The notes beneath the pieces are model-generated. The model was given only the letters and a program-made list of their open reading frames with translations, was not told where the DNA came from and made no database searches. 21,670 nt of DNA from assembly GCA_964498765.1 (NCBI GenBank), contig CAZCIU010000047.1, positions 1 to 21,670 of the forward strand, given 5' to 3'. A program made the position numbers and the translations under genes. This document shows positions 7,205 through 15,818 of the stretch, one piece after another (the first letter of the stretch is position 1; every line of letters starts with the position of its first letter). This DNA comes from UPXZ01 sp964498765. GTDB taxonomy: Bacteria > Bacteroidota > Bacteroidia > Bacteroidales > Paludibacteraceae.

Positions 7205-8764
7205 TTAAAACAAAATCTTTTTTACGCTTTTATAATTATTTGCATTGGAGATAGTTACAATATGAACACCTTTTTCATTTATGCGAATGGAATTAGCTCC
7301 ATCATTTGCCAAAGCACTTTTCACCTTGTGTCCAAGTAAATTATAAACAGCAATTTTATCGCCTTTATTCAGACCATTGATGGTCAAAATATCTTGATGA
7401 ATTGCATAGTTGATGGAACTATCTTCAATGTTTTGAGTGGATGTAGTAGTAAGTGGAACTCGGTAAAAAAACCATCCCGATCCCGTTCCAACTCCGGCGT
7501 TGTAAAGCACAACATTATATGGAATTCCGCCATTCAAAAGTCTGTCGTTGCGATTGTTGTATTTGATGGAATAGCTGCCGTTGCTGTGTCCGCTTGGCGT
7601 AACCATAAAATCAGAACCCGTTTCAGCCACTTCCACATTTACGTTGAGGGCATCGCTTGTAGGGAAAATCTGTTTGTTGCTGCCTTTATTTACTAGCTTT
7701 ACCATTCCATTTTCAGAAGCCTCCAATCTCCAAAGAAATTTATCGGTGAAATCTTCCGGTTTTTCAATGCGTAATTTTGTTGGATAACCTGTCGGAATTT
7801 GCTCCGTATAAGCCAAAAAGCAGTTGAGGCGATTGTCAGTTTGTGCATTTTTGATTTGGTACCAAATCGGTTTTTCAGCAGAGCTAATTTGTGGTGCTTC
7901 CAGCGTTGCAGTCAGTGTTTTGAATATCGCAATCAAATATGTGTTTTCTGTCAGCGTAAAACTGTAATTTTCATCCGTGCTTACTATTGTTGTTCCATTA
8001 CTCCAACCAACGAAGTTTGCGTCTCCATTTTTCAAAGCTTTCAATTCAATGCTTGTTCCGGAGGGGTATCTGCCATCGGTACTCGAAGCTTCAGTTACGA
8101 TAATTGCATTACCAAAATTGGTATTATTCGAAGTTACGCTAAGCTGCAAGTTTGATTGTTCCGTTTTTTCAGTTACGAACACCACAAAATCATAAATTAA
8201 TCCCGATGAAACATTGGCTTCTGGCTCTATTGAAGCCAAATTATTGGAAGTATAATGCACACGAATTCTGGTTTTTCCAAGTTCGGCATCTGCCGGAATT
8301 GCTACATTCAGACTAACTCCGGCTACGTCGTTATTCAAATTGTTGATAGTGTGTTTTCCAAGATTTGTTTCAAAAACGCCATCTCTATTCCAATCCGCAA
8401 AAACAAAAGCGTTTACGCTAGAAACACTTTCCGTTTTATTGGAACTTAGCACGAGATTAAATGATTTTCCTCGCTCCAAAATAGTGGAAGTTAAGGAATA
8501 ATTCACGTAATAATTGCCTGAAGCAGAGGTGACAAAGTAGGAGAGCGGTTTGCTTACGGCATCGCCAACTGAAATCGCACTTGTCAGATACGCGTTCAGA
8601 TTTACAGTTCCATTCGGAACTTTGTAAGTTGGATTTATGGGCGATGTCACATTTTGTTTAATCATTTCACCAATCGCTTCGTAAGGCTTCAATTGCGCCT
8701 GAAGTGCTGTATTAAAAATGAAAAACAATGCCATCAACAAGGATAATTTTGTGATTTTTTTCAT
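7205..8764 (-). CDS. Secreted multidomain GEVED / InlB-repeat-like / beta-trefoil-like protein with T9SS tail
   Basis: I do not recognise a named protein. It has a signal peptide (MKKITKLSLLMALFFIFNTALQA in part). Residues about 55-197 look like a GEVED domain, with the hallmark FVFADWNRDGVFE and an ending GLIYDFVVFV. Residues about 205-284 resemble an InlB B-repeat/bacterial repeat fold (PSGTSIELKA, FVGWSNG, TYLIAIF). Residues about 298-438 look like a ricin-type beta-trefoil or similar lectin region (WYQIKNAQTDNRLN, FLWRLEA, GWFFYRVPL). The last 70 or so residues are a T9SS-like sorting domain (IAVYNLLGHKVKS, KGVHIVTI, KKILF) without the usual PNP block. I see no catalytic motif, so a surface glycan-binding accessory role is inferred. 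It lies 65 bp after GH89 and 20 bp before the sulfatase. Domain names are from pattern recognition only. Confidence 0.75.
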   Translation of the reverse strand: MKKITKLSLLMALFFIFNTALQAQLKPYEAIGEMIKQNVTSPINPTYKVPNGTVNLNAYLTSAISVGDAVSKPLSYFVTSASGNYYVNYSLTSTILERGKSFNLVLSSNKTESVSSVNAFVFADWNRDGVFETNLGKHTINNLNNDVAGVSLNVAIPADAELGKTRIRVHYTSNNLASIEPEANVSSGLIYDFVVFVTEKTEQSNLQLSVTSNNTNFGNAIIVTEASSTDGRYPSGTSIELKALKNGDANFVGWSNGTTIVSTDENYSFTLTENTYLIAIFKTLTATLEAPQISSAEKPIWYQIKNAQTDNRLNCFLAYTEQIPTGYPTKLRIEKPEDFTDKFLWRLEASENGMVKLVNKGSNKQIFPTSDALNVNVEVAETGSDFMVTPSGHSNGSYSIKYNNRNDRLLNGGIPYNVVLYNAGVGTGSGWFFYRVPLTTTSTQNIEDSSINYAIHQDILTINGLNKGDKIAVYNLLGHKVKSALANDGANSIRINEKGVHIVTISNANNYKSVKKILF

Positions 8765-8829
8765 AAAAATTAATTGATAAAATAGTTTGTTTATAAATTC
8801 TAAGTTTTAATGAAAGTGTTGCTTCGCAT

Positions 8830-11800
8830 TTATTCTACAATAAATGATAGTGCATTATTTAATTTTCGACCTTCAATTTTGAGAAAATAAATTCCATTAT
8901 TCAAATTCTGAATGTCGATTTCAAAGTCTTTCTCATTTTTCACAAGCGATTCCATCGTTTTGCCTGCTGTATCCACAATGCTCAAATTCACTTTTTCCAG
9001 CATAGGAAGATTAACTTTCAGTGTGCTTTTTGCAGGATTTGGATGAATTTTTATTTTGGATGACAAATCATCTTTGGTCGCTTTTAGGCTGGTAGTCAAA
9101 AAAATATTCACGTGCGTATAAACCGAATAACGCGGCAATCCGTTGTCGCTCACTTTTACAATCAATTTGAATGAAGGATTGGAGAAAAATTTCATCGCTT
9201 CCGAATTGTTGATTGTAATTTCACCGGTGCTTTCGTTGATACTGAATGCTCCTTCAACCGATTGGCTGTGAATAGAATAGCTGAGTTTTTGCGTCGTGTT
9301 CGGATCGCTCGCGATTACAGTTCCAACAACCGTTCCAATTGCTTGATTTTCAGGAATTGTAAACTCGGCAGTTTGCACAGTCGGTGAAGAATTCGTGAGC
9401 GTAAAACCTAATTTTGGCATGTATTTTTCGTAAATATATTTAGACATTTCTATTTCATCACCTTCGGTTTCTGTTGGAAATTTTTGGTAGAAACGAGTTT
9501 GCCAGGATCTTTCAAATGTCTCGAAGAAATTATAGTTTTTAGCCGGTTGTCCGTTTAATCTTCCTGTTAAGTCGTTGATAAACAAAGCCCAACGATTATA
9601 ATAATAATTTCTTGTCAATCCGGCCCATTCTCTGTGAGAATAGTCGTGCAAAGCGGTATTATTTCTCATGTCCCAAGTTGTGATTAAAGCACGCGCATTT
9701 CGGTCGAAAAGATTAATTTCAGATGCATTTGTTCCCATTTTTCTGGCATCATCAATCCATTTTCCAACTAAAAATTCTTCGCGGGTACGCAAAAGACTAT
9801 CCTGATCAACGATAATTTCAAGGAATAATTTACTCTTTTCAAGGAAAAGTTCTTTGTTCGAAGCTTTGAATGCTGCAGACATTTCTTTCTGAACTTTGTA
9901 AGCAAAATTGGATAAAACTTGGCGAGAAATATCCACTAAATCGTATCGGAAAGTGGTTTTATCTTTGAAAACATCCGCCGAATTTATCATGTGTGTCCAA
10001 GCCGGAACAATTCTCGCCGCTTCATAATAAAGCGATGTAGTTGACCAGCTGGAAACATTGTTTATATCCAAAGCAGGACGCGCATTTATCACAGATTCCG
10101 AGCCTCCATCTTGTCCTGTTGTACAGGCTAAAGCCGTTGGTTCGAGGATTTTCCAGGCATTTTCGGTATTGTCCAGTTTTTGTCCATAACGATAAGCCGC
10201 AAATTTTTCCATCCAGGATTGAGGATTTATTTTGGAAGTTTCCCACACATAATCCCAAACCATATCGTACGAAACCTGATTGAAAATAATGGCTTCAGGC
10301 ACAATTCCAATTCCCCAGATATTCCCCTTTGAAGGGTGGTTTTGCATGTCGTACACGCCATTTGCCAGCCTTGAAATACGACCGTAAATTCCCATTCGAC
10401 CACCAAAATTATTGATTACACCGTAAACCCAAGGAATTCCATTAAATCCGTTTTTATTTTTCCAAATATCGTATTTTTCGTTAGCAATATCCAAAATCAA
10501 GCATTGATCTTTTTTCAAGCCGTTGAGCACAGCATCTTTCGGATTTCCAGACCAGGCTTGAAGCACCCAAACCGCTTCAGGATTGGCTTTCATCATTTCA
10601 GCCTGAATGTCGGATGCGTATTTTGTCACGTCGAGATTACTTGGCACGCTTCCACCTTCGTGAAATAAATCGCCTCCGTAATAATTAACTGCTCCAAATA
10701 GTTTCACCGATTCTTCGTACCAAGCGGCAGCTACTTCGAGTGCTTTCGGGCCGCTGATTATTGCCGGACGAGTATATGAAAACCAGTTTCCTTGAGGGTG
10801 AATGGTTGCTTCCGGAATTTTGGAACCAATATTGGAAGGAACCAATCCTGCAAAACCTTGAAGAACGACTTCCATGCCTAATTCTTTGGCGCGATCCATG
10901 ATTTTTTTCTGAAGCACTACGCGTCCGTCAATGTATTCCTGACTAACCGGACCGCCTTCGCCTTCCAGATTTCCCATCAACCACCATGCGGTATAAGCAG
11001 GTCCCGGAATGAATTTTTGAATTTCTGCAAAAGTGTAACCGTATCTTTCCATCACTTTTTGCCAAACTGCTTCCGATCCAATCGGTGATAAAAATAAATT
11101 GACGCCTTGTGTCGCCATCAGATCAATTTCCTGCTCCCATCTTTCCCAATCCCAGAATGACATGGTGTAGTTCATCGTGCAATAATTCAACGCGTAACGA
11201 TGCATGTACGGAGTTTCTTTTCTGATGGTTTCAGAAATGGTCGGTAGCGGACTTGGAAGTTCGTCCTGATGCCCGTTCCAGGAGAATGATGCATTACAAT
11301 AATTATTCAGATAATATCTTAATCCGGCTGCCATGGAAGTAGCGGAACTTCCTTTGATAAGAATTTTATTTCCTTCGGATGAGATTTCAAAAACATCTAA
11401 AACATCATCAATTTTCTCAATTCCAGCAAAGTCAAATTCAGCTGCTCTTGCCGGTAAAAGTCTGCTAACCAAGGCCTTTGTGGCATTTATTTGAGTTGTT
11501 AAATCTAAAGTAATGTTTGTGGTAGTGAAATTAGTTTTGGAAATTGGACTAAGTGTACCGCTCGTTTCGATTGTAGCATAAAGCGTATAATTTGTTCCAG
11601 TATTCAGTCCGTTTATCATCCAAAAATCCTGTATTGAAGGTTTCAAATAAGAAATCGAACCCGATTTCAGAGCATTGGCTGCTGTTTTTACGTCGTTTGG
11701 ATTTGATAAAACTGTGGAGGAAGGATAAACTGCCCAATAAACTATGCCACCAACGTCAGATTTGATATATCCACGAGCAGTAGTGTTTTTTACGAAACCG

Positions 11801-12576
11801 GTTGAAAGTTGTCCTATCTCAGGTTCAACTAATTTATTGGCTAAAGCATAACTTGCGTTAAACAGCGTAAGATTGTGCCCTGCAGTTGATTTGTCTGTAG
11901 CTGGATTTGCCTGATCATCAAAATCCCAAAATCCCCAAAGGCTTGTTTCGGTCGGATTTACGCCATTTTCGAACTCTGCTTTTATTTGTGCGGAAGTTCT
12001 GGCAGTATTGTAAAATGCGATATTATCCAGCGAACCTCTGAAATATTCATTCAGATAAGCTCCGTTTTGAAATAAACCACCAAAACGAAAAGCATCGCCT
12101 TGCGAATTATTATCCATTGGCGCTTGACCGCTCACGTAATTTCCGGTTACATCCGCACCATTCAGATAAATGCTGATTTGATTGTTGTTTTTGACAAGTG
12201 CAACGTGGCTCCAAAGTCCGTTAATTACCGGAGCATTGGATTTGACTTTTTTGAAAGAGCCGTTCCGTTGACCATAATAAAGGTAATTATCACCTTCCAA
12301 ACGGAAGAAATTCCCAATCTGATCGGAACTGCCATTTCCCCAGGATGCGATGGTGCGCGTGGCGGAAGAGTTGGTTGCCGGATTGATCCAAGCACTAATG
12401 GTAAAACTGCTTGCAAAACTTGGTACAGCGGAATTTAGTGGAATAAGTGCGCCATTTCCGTTGAGGGTTATGGCATAATCACTTGCGGCTAATTGTTTTT
12501 TACTAGGTTTTACTGCGAATGTATTTAATGAAAATACAAACACAAAAAAAGATAGGAAAAAAAGTAATTTTTTCAT
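8830..12576 (-). CDS. T9SS-secreted GH89 alpha-N-acetylglucosaminidase with LamG-like and cadherin-like modules
   Basis: This enzyme is predicted to release terminal alpha-linked GlcNAc, as do human NAGLU (heparan sulfate) and Clostridium perfringens GH89 (mucin). Order: signal peptide 1-22; LamG/concanavalin-like domain about 34-205 (FTISAWINP, WSHVALVKN, GSLDNIAFYN); fibronectin-like linker about 255-355; GH89 N-terminal domain about 360-445; catalytic barrel from about 453 (TPYMHRYALNYCT, WERWEQEIDLMATQGVN); helical C-terminal domain to about 1056; cadherin-like module about 1064-1162 (FTIPENQAIGTVVG, STGEITI, KVSDNG); T9SS sorting domain about 1174-1248 (KIHPNPAKSTL, GIYFLKIE). Glu640 (DLFHEGG) and Glu761 (IVPEAII) align with the two catalytic glutamates of the family (E316 and E446 in human NAGLU). 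At 1248 residues it is longer than single-domain GH89 enzymes because of the added modules. It is probably the first gene of the operon. Confidence 0.92.
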   Translation of the reverse strand: MKKLLFFLSFFVFVFSLNTFAVKPSKKQLAASDYAITLNGNGALIPLNSAVPSFASSFTISAWINPATNSSATRTIASWGNGSSDQIGNFFRLEGDNYLYYGQRNGSFKKVKSNAPVINGLWSHVALVKNNNQISIYLNGADVTGNYVSGQAPMDNNSQGDAFRFGGLFQNGAYLNEYFRGSLDNIAFYNTARTSAQIKAEFENGVNPTETSLWGFWDFDDQANPATDKSTAGHNLTLFNASYALANKLVEPEIGQLSTGFVKNTTARGYIKSDVGGIVYWAVYPSSTVLSNPNDVKTAANALKSGSISYLKPSIQDFWMINGLNTGTNYTLYATIETSGTLSPISKTNFTTTNITLDLTTQINATKALVSRLLPARAAEFDFAGIEKIDDVLDVFEISSEGNKILIKGSSATSMAAGLRYYLNNYCNASFSWNGHQDELPSPLPTISETIRKETPYMHRYALNYCTMNYTMSFWDWERWEQEIDLMATQGVNLFLSPIGSEAVWQKVMERYGYTFAEIQKFIPGPAYTAWWLMGNLEGEGGPVSQEYIDGRVVLQKKIMDRAKELGMEVVLQGFAGLVPSNIGSKIPEATIHPQGNWFSYTRPAIISGPKALEVAAAWYEESVKLFGAVNYYGGDLFHEGGSVPSNLDVTKYASDIQAEMMKANPEAVWVLQAWSGNPKDAVLNGLKKDQCLILDIANEKYDIWKNKNGFNGIPWVYGVINNFGGRMGIYGRISRLANGVYDMQNHPSKGNIWGIGIVPEAIIFNQVSYDMVWDYVWETSKINPQSWMEKFAAYRYGQKLDNTENAWKILEPTALACTTGQDGGSESVINARPALDINNVSSWSTTSLYYEAARIVPAWTHMINSADVFKDKTTFRYDLVDISRQVLSNFAYKVQKEMSAAFKASNKELFLEKSKLFLEIIVDQDSLLRTREEFLVGKWIDDARKMGTNASEINLFDRNARALITTWDMRNNTALHDYSHREWAGLTRNYYYNRWALFINDLTGRLNGQPAKNYNFFETFERSWQTRFYQKFPTETEGDEIEMSKYIYEKYMPKLGFTLTNSSPTVQTAEFTIPENQAIGTVVGTVIASDPNTTQKLSYSIHSQSVEGAFSINESTGEITINNSEAMKFFSNPSFKLIVKVSDNGLPRYSVYTHVNIFLTTSLKATKDDLSSKIKIHPNPAKSTLKVNLPMLEKVNLSIVDTAGKTMESLVKNEKDFEIDIQNLNNGIYFLKIEGRKLNNALSFIVE

Positions 12577-12696
12577 GGTAATGTGTGTTTTAGTATTCTA
12601 AAAAATAGAAATCAAGGTAATTTAGAAAAAGATTTACAAAAGTCGTAAATTTTATAGTTAATTGCAAATCAATAAGATAAAAATTTAGATAAAAAA

Positions 12697-15009
12697 TCAC
12701 TCCAAAATTTGCAATTTGGCAAATTTCAGCAAAAGCGATTTCACTCCTTTTTCTCCAAAATCGATTTCCGCTTTTTCGTTGCCGTCTGTAATGCTGGTTT
12801 CCAGTACTTTACCAATTCCGAAAATGCCGTGTTTCACAAAAGTGCCAACGGGAAGCTTTTTATTTTCAACCGTCACTTTTGTACTGGGCTCGTTGTTGAT
12901 TTTGGTCAATTTTCGAGGTCCCGATTGAGGATAAGAAGTCTGAGTTGCTTGCGAGCGAATGGGCGTTTGGCGGAAGCGGTTTCGGCCGATTTCCTCTTCG
13001 TCATCCCAATCGTGGAAAATAGAATTTGCCCGAGGCGAAAATTTCGCATCCTCGGCATAATCCAAATATTTCTTATCAATATCTTTCAAGAAACGGCTTG
13101 GATTTGCAAAATTGGTCTGGCCATTTCTGAAACGCGATTTAGAATAGCTGATAAAGCAATTTTTCTCGGCACGCGTGATGGCAACATAAAACAATCTGCG
13201 CTCTTCCTCCATCTCTCGCGGACTTTCAGCGTAAGGCGATGGGAAAAGTTGCTCCTCCATACCCACGATAAAAACCGTTTTGAACTCCAATCCCTTGGCC
13301 GCGTGGATGGTCATCAGCGTCACTTTTTCGCCGTTGTCGTCTTTTTCTGTGTCCTGGTCGGTCAGCAGTGAAACTTCCGAAAGAAACTCCGGCAATCCCA
13401 CAAATTCAGCTCCTTCGTCCGTTTTTTTGCTTTCAGAAAACTCGTGAATGGCTTTCAGCAATTCCTGCACGTTGTCCACTCGGCTCAAACTTTCTGCCGA
13501 ATGATCGTTCATCGCGTCGCTAATAATGCCCGAAGATTTTACAATGCTGTTGGCCAGCTCGTACGCATCCAGAGTCAAAACCTGCTGTGAAAATACTTCA
13601 ATCATGTCCCGAAATTTCGCCAATTTCGTAGCGGTTCCGGCATTCACATTCAGGTTGTATTTCAGCATATCTTGAAGCACCGTCCACGCGCTAACTTGGT
13701 GTAAATGAGCCGTGCTCAGCAGTTTGTCGAGCGTCACATCGCCGATACCGCGCGCCGGGAAATTGATAATCCGTTTCAGCGCTTCCTCGTCGGCATTGTT
13801 GGTCACCAAGCGGAAATACGAAATCACATCCTTGATTTCCTTGCGCTGATAAAACGAAACTCCGCCGTAAATTTTGTACGGGATATTCTGCTTGCGCAAT
13901 GCTTCTTCCATCACACGCGACTGCGAGTTGGTGCGGTAAAGCACTGCAAAATCATTGAACGAATGATCGTCTTTTTGCAATGTGCTGATGCTGTTTGCCA
14001 CCGTAAACGCTTCTTCAAAATCGGTCATCACAGAATTCACCTGAATGCGGTTTCCTGCTTCTTTTTCCGAGAATATAGTCTTTTTTATCTGCTCGGAATT
14101 CTTGTCAATCAGGCTGTTGGCCGCATTGACGATGTTTTGCGTGGAGCGGTAATTTTGTTCCAGCTTAAAGAGTTTGGCGTTTTTATACGTTTTCTGAAAT
14201 TTCAGGATATTATCGATGTTGGCACCACGAAACGAGTAAATGCTCTGCGCATCATCGCCCACCACGCAAATCCGCTCATGATGCGATGCTAAATTTTTGA
14301 TAATCAGATACTGCGCAAAGTTCGTGTCCTGATACTCATCCACCAAAATATAGCCGAAAATGCTCTGATATTTCCTCAAAATTTCCGGATTATCTCTGAA
14401 AAGCAGGTTCGTTTGCAGGAGCAAATCGTCAAAATCCATCGCGTTCGCCTGCTTGCAACGATTGGCGTAAATGGCAAAAATCTCACGCGTGCGAGGCACC
14501 CGATCGCGCGTATCGTTCTGAAACATATCGGTATTTTCAAAATATGCCTGCGCGGTCATTAGATTATTTTTTGCAAACGAAAATCGGGAGTGAATATTTC
14601 CCGGTTTGTAGATTTTATCGTCCAGTTGTAGCTCTTTTATAATGCTTTTAATCAGACTTTTGCTGTCGCTTGTGTCGTAAATCGTAAAGTCTTTTGTAAA
14701 TCCGATGTGCTCCGCTTCGCTACGCAAAATTCTGGAAAAAATGGAGTGAAAAGTTCCCATCCACAGGTATTTAGAATTTTGATAACCAACCAGTTCACCG
14801 ATGCGTTTGCGCATTTCTTTGGAAGCTTTGTTGGTAAAAGTCAGTGCCAGGATAGATGCCGGCGAAACGCCTTGCGATAGCAAATAGGCAATTTTGTAAG
14901 TCAGCACACGCGTTTTCCCTGAGCCCGCACCCGCTATCACCAGCGAAGGACCTTCGTTGTAAGTTACCGCTTCTAACTGACTTTTATTTAGTTCGTTGAG
15001 AAAATTCAT
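12697..15009 (-). CDS. pcrA: ATP-dependent 3'-5' DNA helicase, PcrA/UvrD type
   Basis: This is a superfamily 1A helicase, acting in nucleotide excision repair, replication-fork processing and removal of RecA or stalled RNA polymerase. All motifs are present: Q motif LNKSQLEAV (residues 7-15), Walker A AGAGSGKT (26-33, Lys32), motif Ia LTFTNKAS, motif II VDEYQDTN (about 223-230), motif III GDDAQSIYSFRGA (251-263), motif IV LEQNYRST, motif V TIHAAKGLEFK, and motif VI RLFYVAITRAEK. The last 50 or so residues (VGTFVKHGIFGIGKVLE onward) are the Tudor-like PcrA/UvrD tail that contacts RNA polymerase. Length (770 residues) is normal. The ATG at 15009 is the family start (MNFLNELNKSQ). A CCCC/GGGG repeat begins within a few bases of this ATG. 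UvrD and PcrA cannot be separated by sequence alone. Confidence 0.95.
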   Translation of the reverse strand: MNFLNELNKSQLEAVTYNEGPSLVIAGAGSGKTRVLTYKIAYLLSQGVSPASILALTFTNKASKEMRKRIGELVGYQNSKYLWMGTFHSIFSRILRSEAEHIGFTKDFTIYDTSDSKSLIKSIIKELQLDDKIYKPGNIHSRFSFAKNNLMTAQAYFENTDMFQNDTRDRVPRTREIFAIYANRCKQANAMDFDDLLLQTNLLFRDNPEILRKYQSIFGYILVDEYQDTNFAQYLIIKNLASHHERICVVGDDAQSIYSFRGANIDNILKFQKTYKNAKLFKLEQNYRSTQNIVNAANSLIDKNSEQIKKTIFSEKEAGNRIQVNSVMTDFEEAFTVANSISTLQKDDHSFNDFAVLYRTNSQSRVMEEALRKQNIPYKIYGGVSFYQRKEIKDVISYFRLVTNNADEEALKRIINFPARGIGDVTLDKLLSTAHLHQVSAWTVLQDMLKYNLNVNAGTATKLAKFRDMIEVFSQQVLTLDAYELANSIVKSSGIISDAMNDHSAESLSRVDNVQELLKAIHEFSESKKTDEGAEFVGLPEFLSEVSLLTDQDTEKDDNGEKVTLMTIHAAKGLEFKTVFIVGMEEQLFPSPYAESPREMEEERRLFYVAITRAEKNCFISYSKSRFRNGQTNFANPSRFLKDIDKKYLDYAEDAKFSPRANSIFHDWDDEEEIGRNRFRQTPIRSQATQTSYPQSGPRKLTKINNEPSTKVTVENKKLPVGTFVKHGIFGIGKVLETSITDGNEKAEIDFGEKGVKSLLLKFAKLQILE

Positions 15010-15012
15010 TTG

Positions 15013-15045
15013 TAGCCCCTAAATCCCCCTCAAAGGGGACTTTTT
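15013..15045. repeat. Short CCCC/GGGG palindromic element abutting the helicase start
   Basis: The plus strand reads AGCCCCTAAATCCCCCTCAA followed by AGGGGAC and five Ts. The core is a small hairpin, TCCCC(C)T paired with AGGGGA around a tiny loop. It ends within 4 bases of the helicase ATG, so on the minus strand GGGGGATTTAGGGG forms the helicase leader and may act as a Shine-Dalgarno-like stretch. Elements of this look are scattered between genes in Bacteroidota; copy number in this genome is unknown. Confidence 0.6.
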
Positions 15046-15126
15046 GGTTTGTAAATTAATATATTAGGTAGAAATTAACGTGATATTTTTGTTTAATTAA
15101 AAATTAGCAACAACTTTTGCCACAAT

Positions 15127-15155
15127 CATAAAAATCAATAAAACCATAAAAATCA
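15127..15155. repeat. Pair of 11-bp direct repeats in the helicase leader
   Basis: CATAAAAATCA occurs at 15127-15137 and again at 15145-15155, with an 18-nt period, inside A/T-rich spacer DNA. It may be a slippage duplication or a remnant of a longer intergenic repeat. No function is claimed. Confidence 0.45.
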
Positions 15156-15174
15156 CAGATCAGACAATTATTTA

Positions 15175-15182
15175 CAAAGTTA
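15175..15182 (-). promoter_or_regulatory. -7 promoter box (TAACTTTG) for the helicase
   Basis: On the minus strand TAACTTTG matches TAnnTTTG, 165 bp upstream of the helicase ATG. The predicted leader of about 160 nt would include the direct repeats and the CCCC/GGGG element. No -33 box at the usual spacing is seen. Confidence 0.42.
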
Positions 15183-15222
15183 GTAATTTAGCCCAAATTT
15201 TCAGAAAATATTTATCAACAAC

Positions 15223-15252
15223 TTGTCGTTTGGCTGAAAAGAAGTAAATTTG
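15223..15252 (+). promoter_or_regulatory. Promoter (TTG, 19 bp, TAAATTTG) for the acyltransferase
   Basis: TTG at 15223-15225 is followed after exactly 19 nt by TAAATTTG at 15245-15252, the expected Bacteroidota -33/-7 arrangement. Transcription would begin near 15258-15259. That leaves almost no leader for the ATG at 15263 but about 16 nt for the in-frame ATG at 15275. Confidence 0.58.
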
Positions 15253-15262
15253 GGGAAATTTA

Positions 15263-15817
15263 ATGATTAATAATATGAATTGTAGTGCCAGGCTTCTGAA
15301 AAATTTCGGTTGGAAAACCGTTTACAGTGTAACTTCACCAGCAAAAAGCGTGATCTGCGTAGCACCGCACACGAGTAATTGGGATTTTATTTTGGGGAAA
15401 CTTTTTGCCTGTTCGGTGGGATTAAATGCCGGATTTTTGATGAAAAAATCGTGGTTTGTGTTTCCTTTGGGATACGTTTTCAGAGCAATGGGCGGAGTGC
15501 CGATTGACCGCAGCAAGCGGATGTCGGTGACGCAACAGATGACTGAGCAGTTTAGTATACAGGAAAAACTGCACCTTGCCATCACACCTGAAGGAACCCG
15601 TAAACCTAATCCTGATTGGAAAAAAGGATTTTATTACATCGCGAAAGGTGCGGGTGTACCTATTCAGCTTGCTTATTTGGATTTTGGAAAAAGGGAAATG
15701 GGTATTACCGAAGTCTTTTATCCAACGGACGATGAAGAGGCTGATTTTAAGCATATTTTCAATTATTATAAAGGTGTAGTAGCCAAAAAACCAGAGAATT
15801 TTATAATTCCGGAATAA
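15263..15817 (+). CDS. PlsC-like 1-acyl-glycerol-3-phosphate acyltransferase family protein
   Basis: This is a small acyltransferase of the PlsC/LPLAT superfamily, which transfers fatty acyl groups to lysophosphatidic acid or related glycerolipids at the inner membrane. Counting from ATG 15263, the catalytic HX4D motif is APHTSNWDF (His36, Asp41). A second block is GGVPIDRS (77-84) and the substrate-binding EGTR motif is at 110-113 (ITPEGTRKP). No long membrane helix precedes the motif, and 184 residues is short compared with PlsC (about 245), matching the compact acyltransferase subgroup common in Bacteroidota. The start could be 15263 or 15275; promoter position favours 15275, giving 180 residues. 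The nitrilase gene follows 60 bp later on the same strand. The exact acceptor lipid is unknown. Confidence 0.85.
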   Translation: MINNMNCSARLLKNFGWKTVYSVTSPAKSVICVAPHTSNWDFILGKLFACSVGLNAGFLMKKSWFVFPLGYVFRAMGGVPIDRSKRMSVTQQMTEQFSIQEKLHLAITPEGTRKPNPDWKKGFYYIAKGAGVPIQLAYLDFGKREMGITEVFYPTDDEEADFKHIFNYYKGVVAKKPENFIIPE

Positions 15818-15818
15818 T

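Noticed and set aside
8819..8840. TGCTTCGC-containing stretch after GH89 as a third copy of the 15819 repeat
   Set aside because: Only about 8 bp are shared and part of it overlaps the GH89 stop region; chance is likely.
12577..12696. Promoter and helicase terminator between helicase and GH89
   Set aside because: No exact TAnnTTTG is present on the minus strand and the only hairpin (TTTAC/GTAAA) is 5 bp; too weak to call, although a promoter for the glycan locus is expected here.
12709..13371. 220-codon plus-strand open frame opposite the helicase 3' end
   Set aside because: Lies wholly antisense to helicase motifs V and VI and the Tudor-like tail; the composition is that of a reverse-strand shadow.
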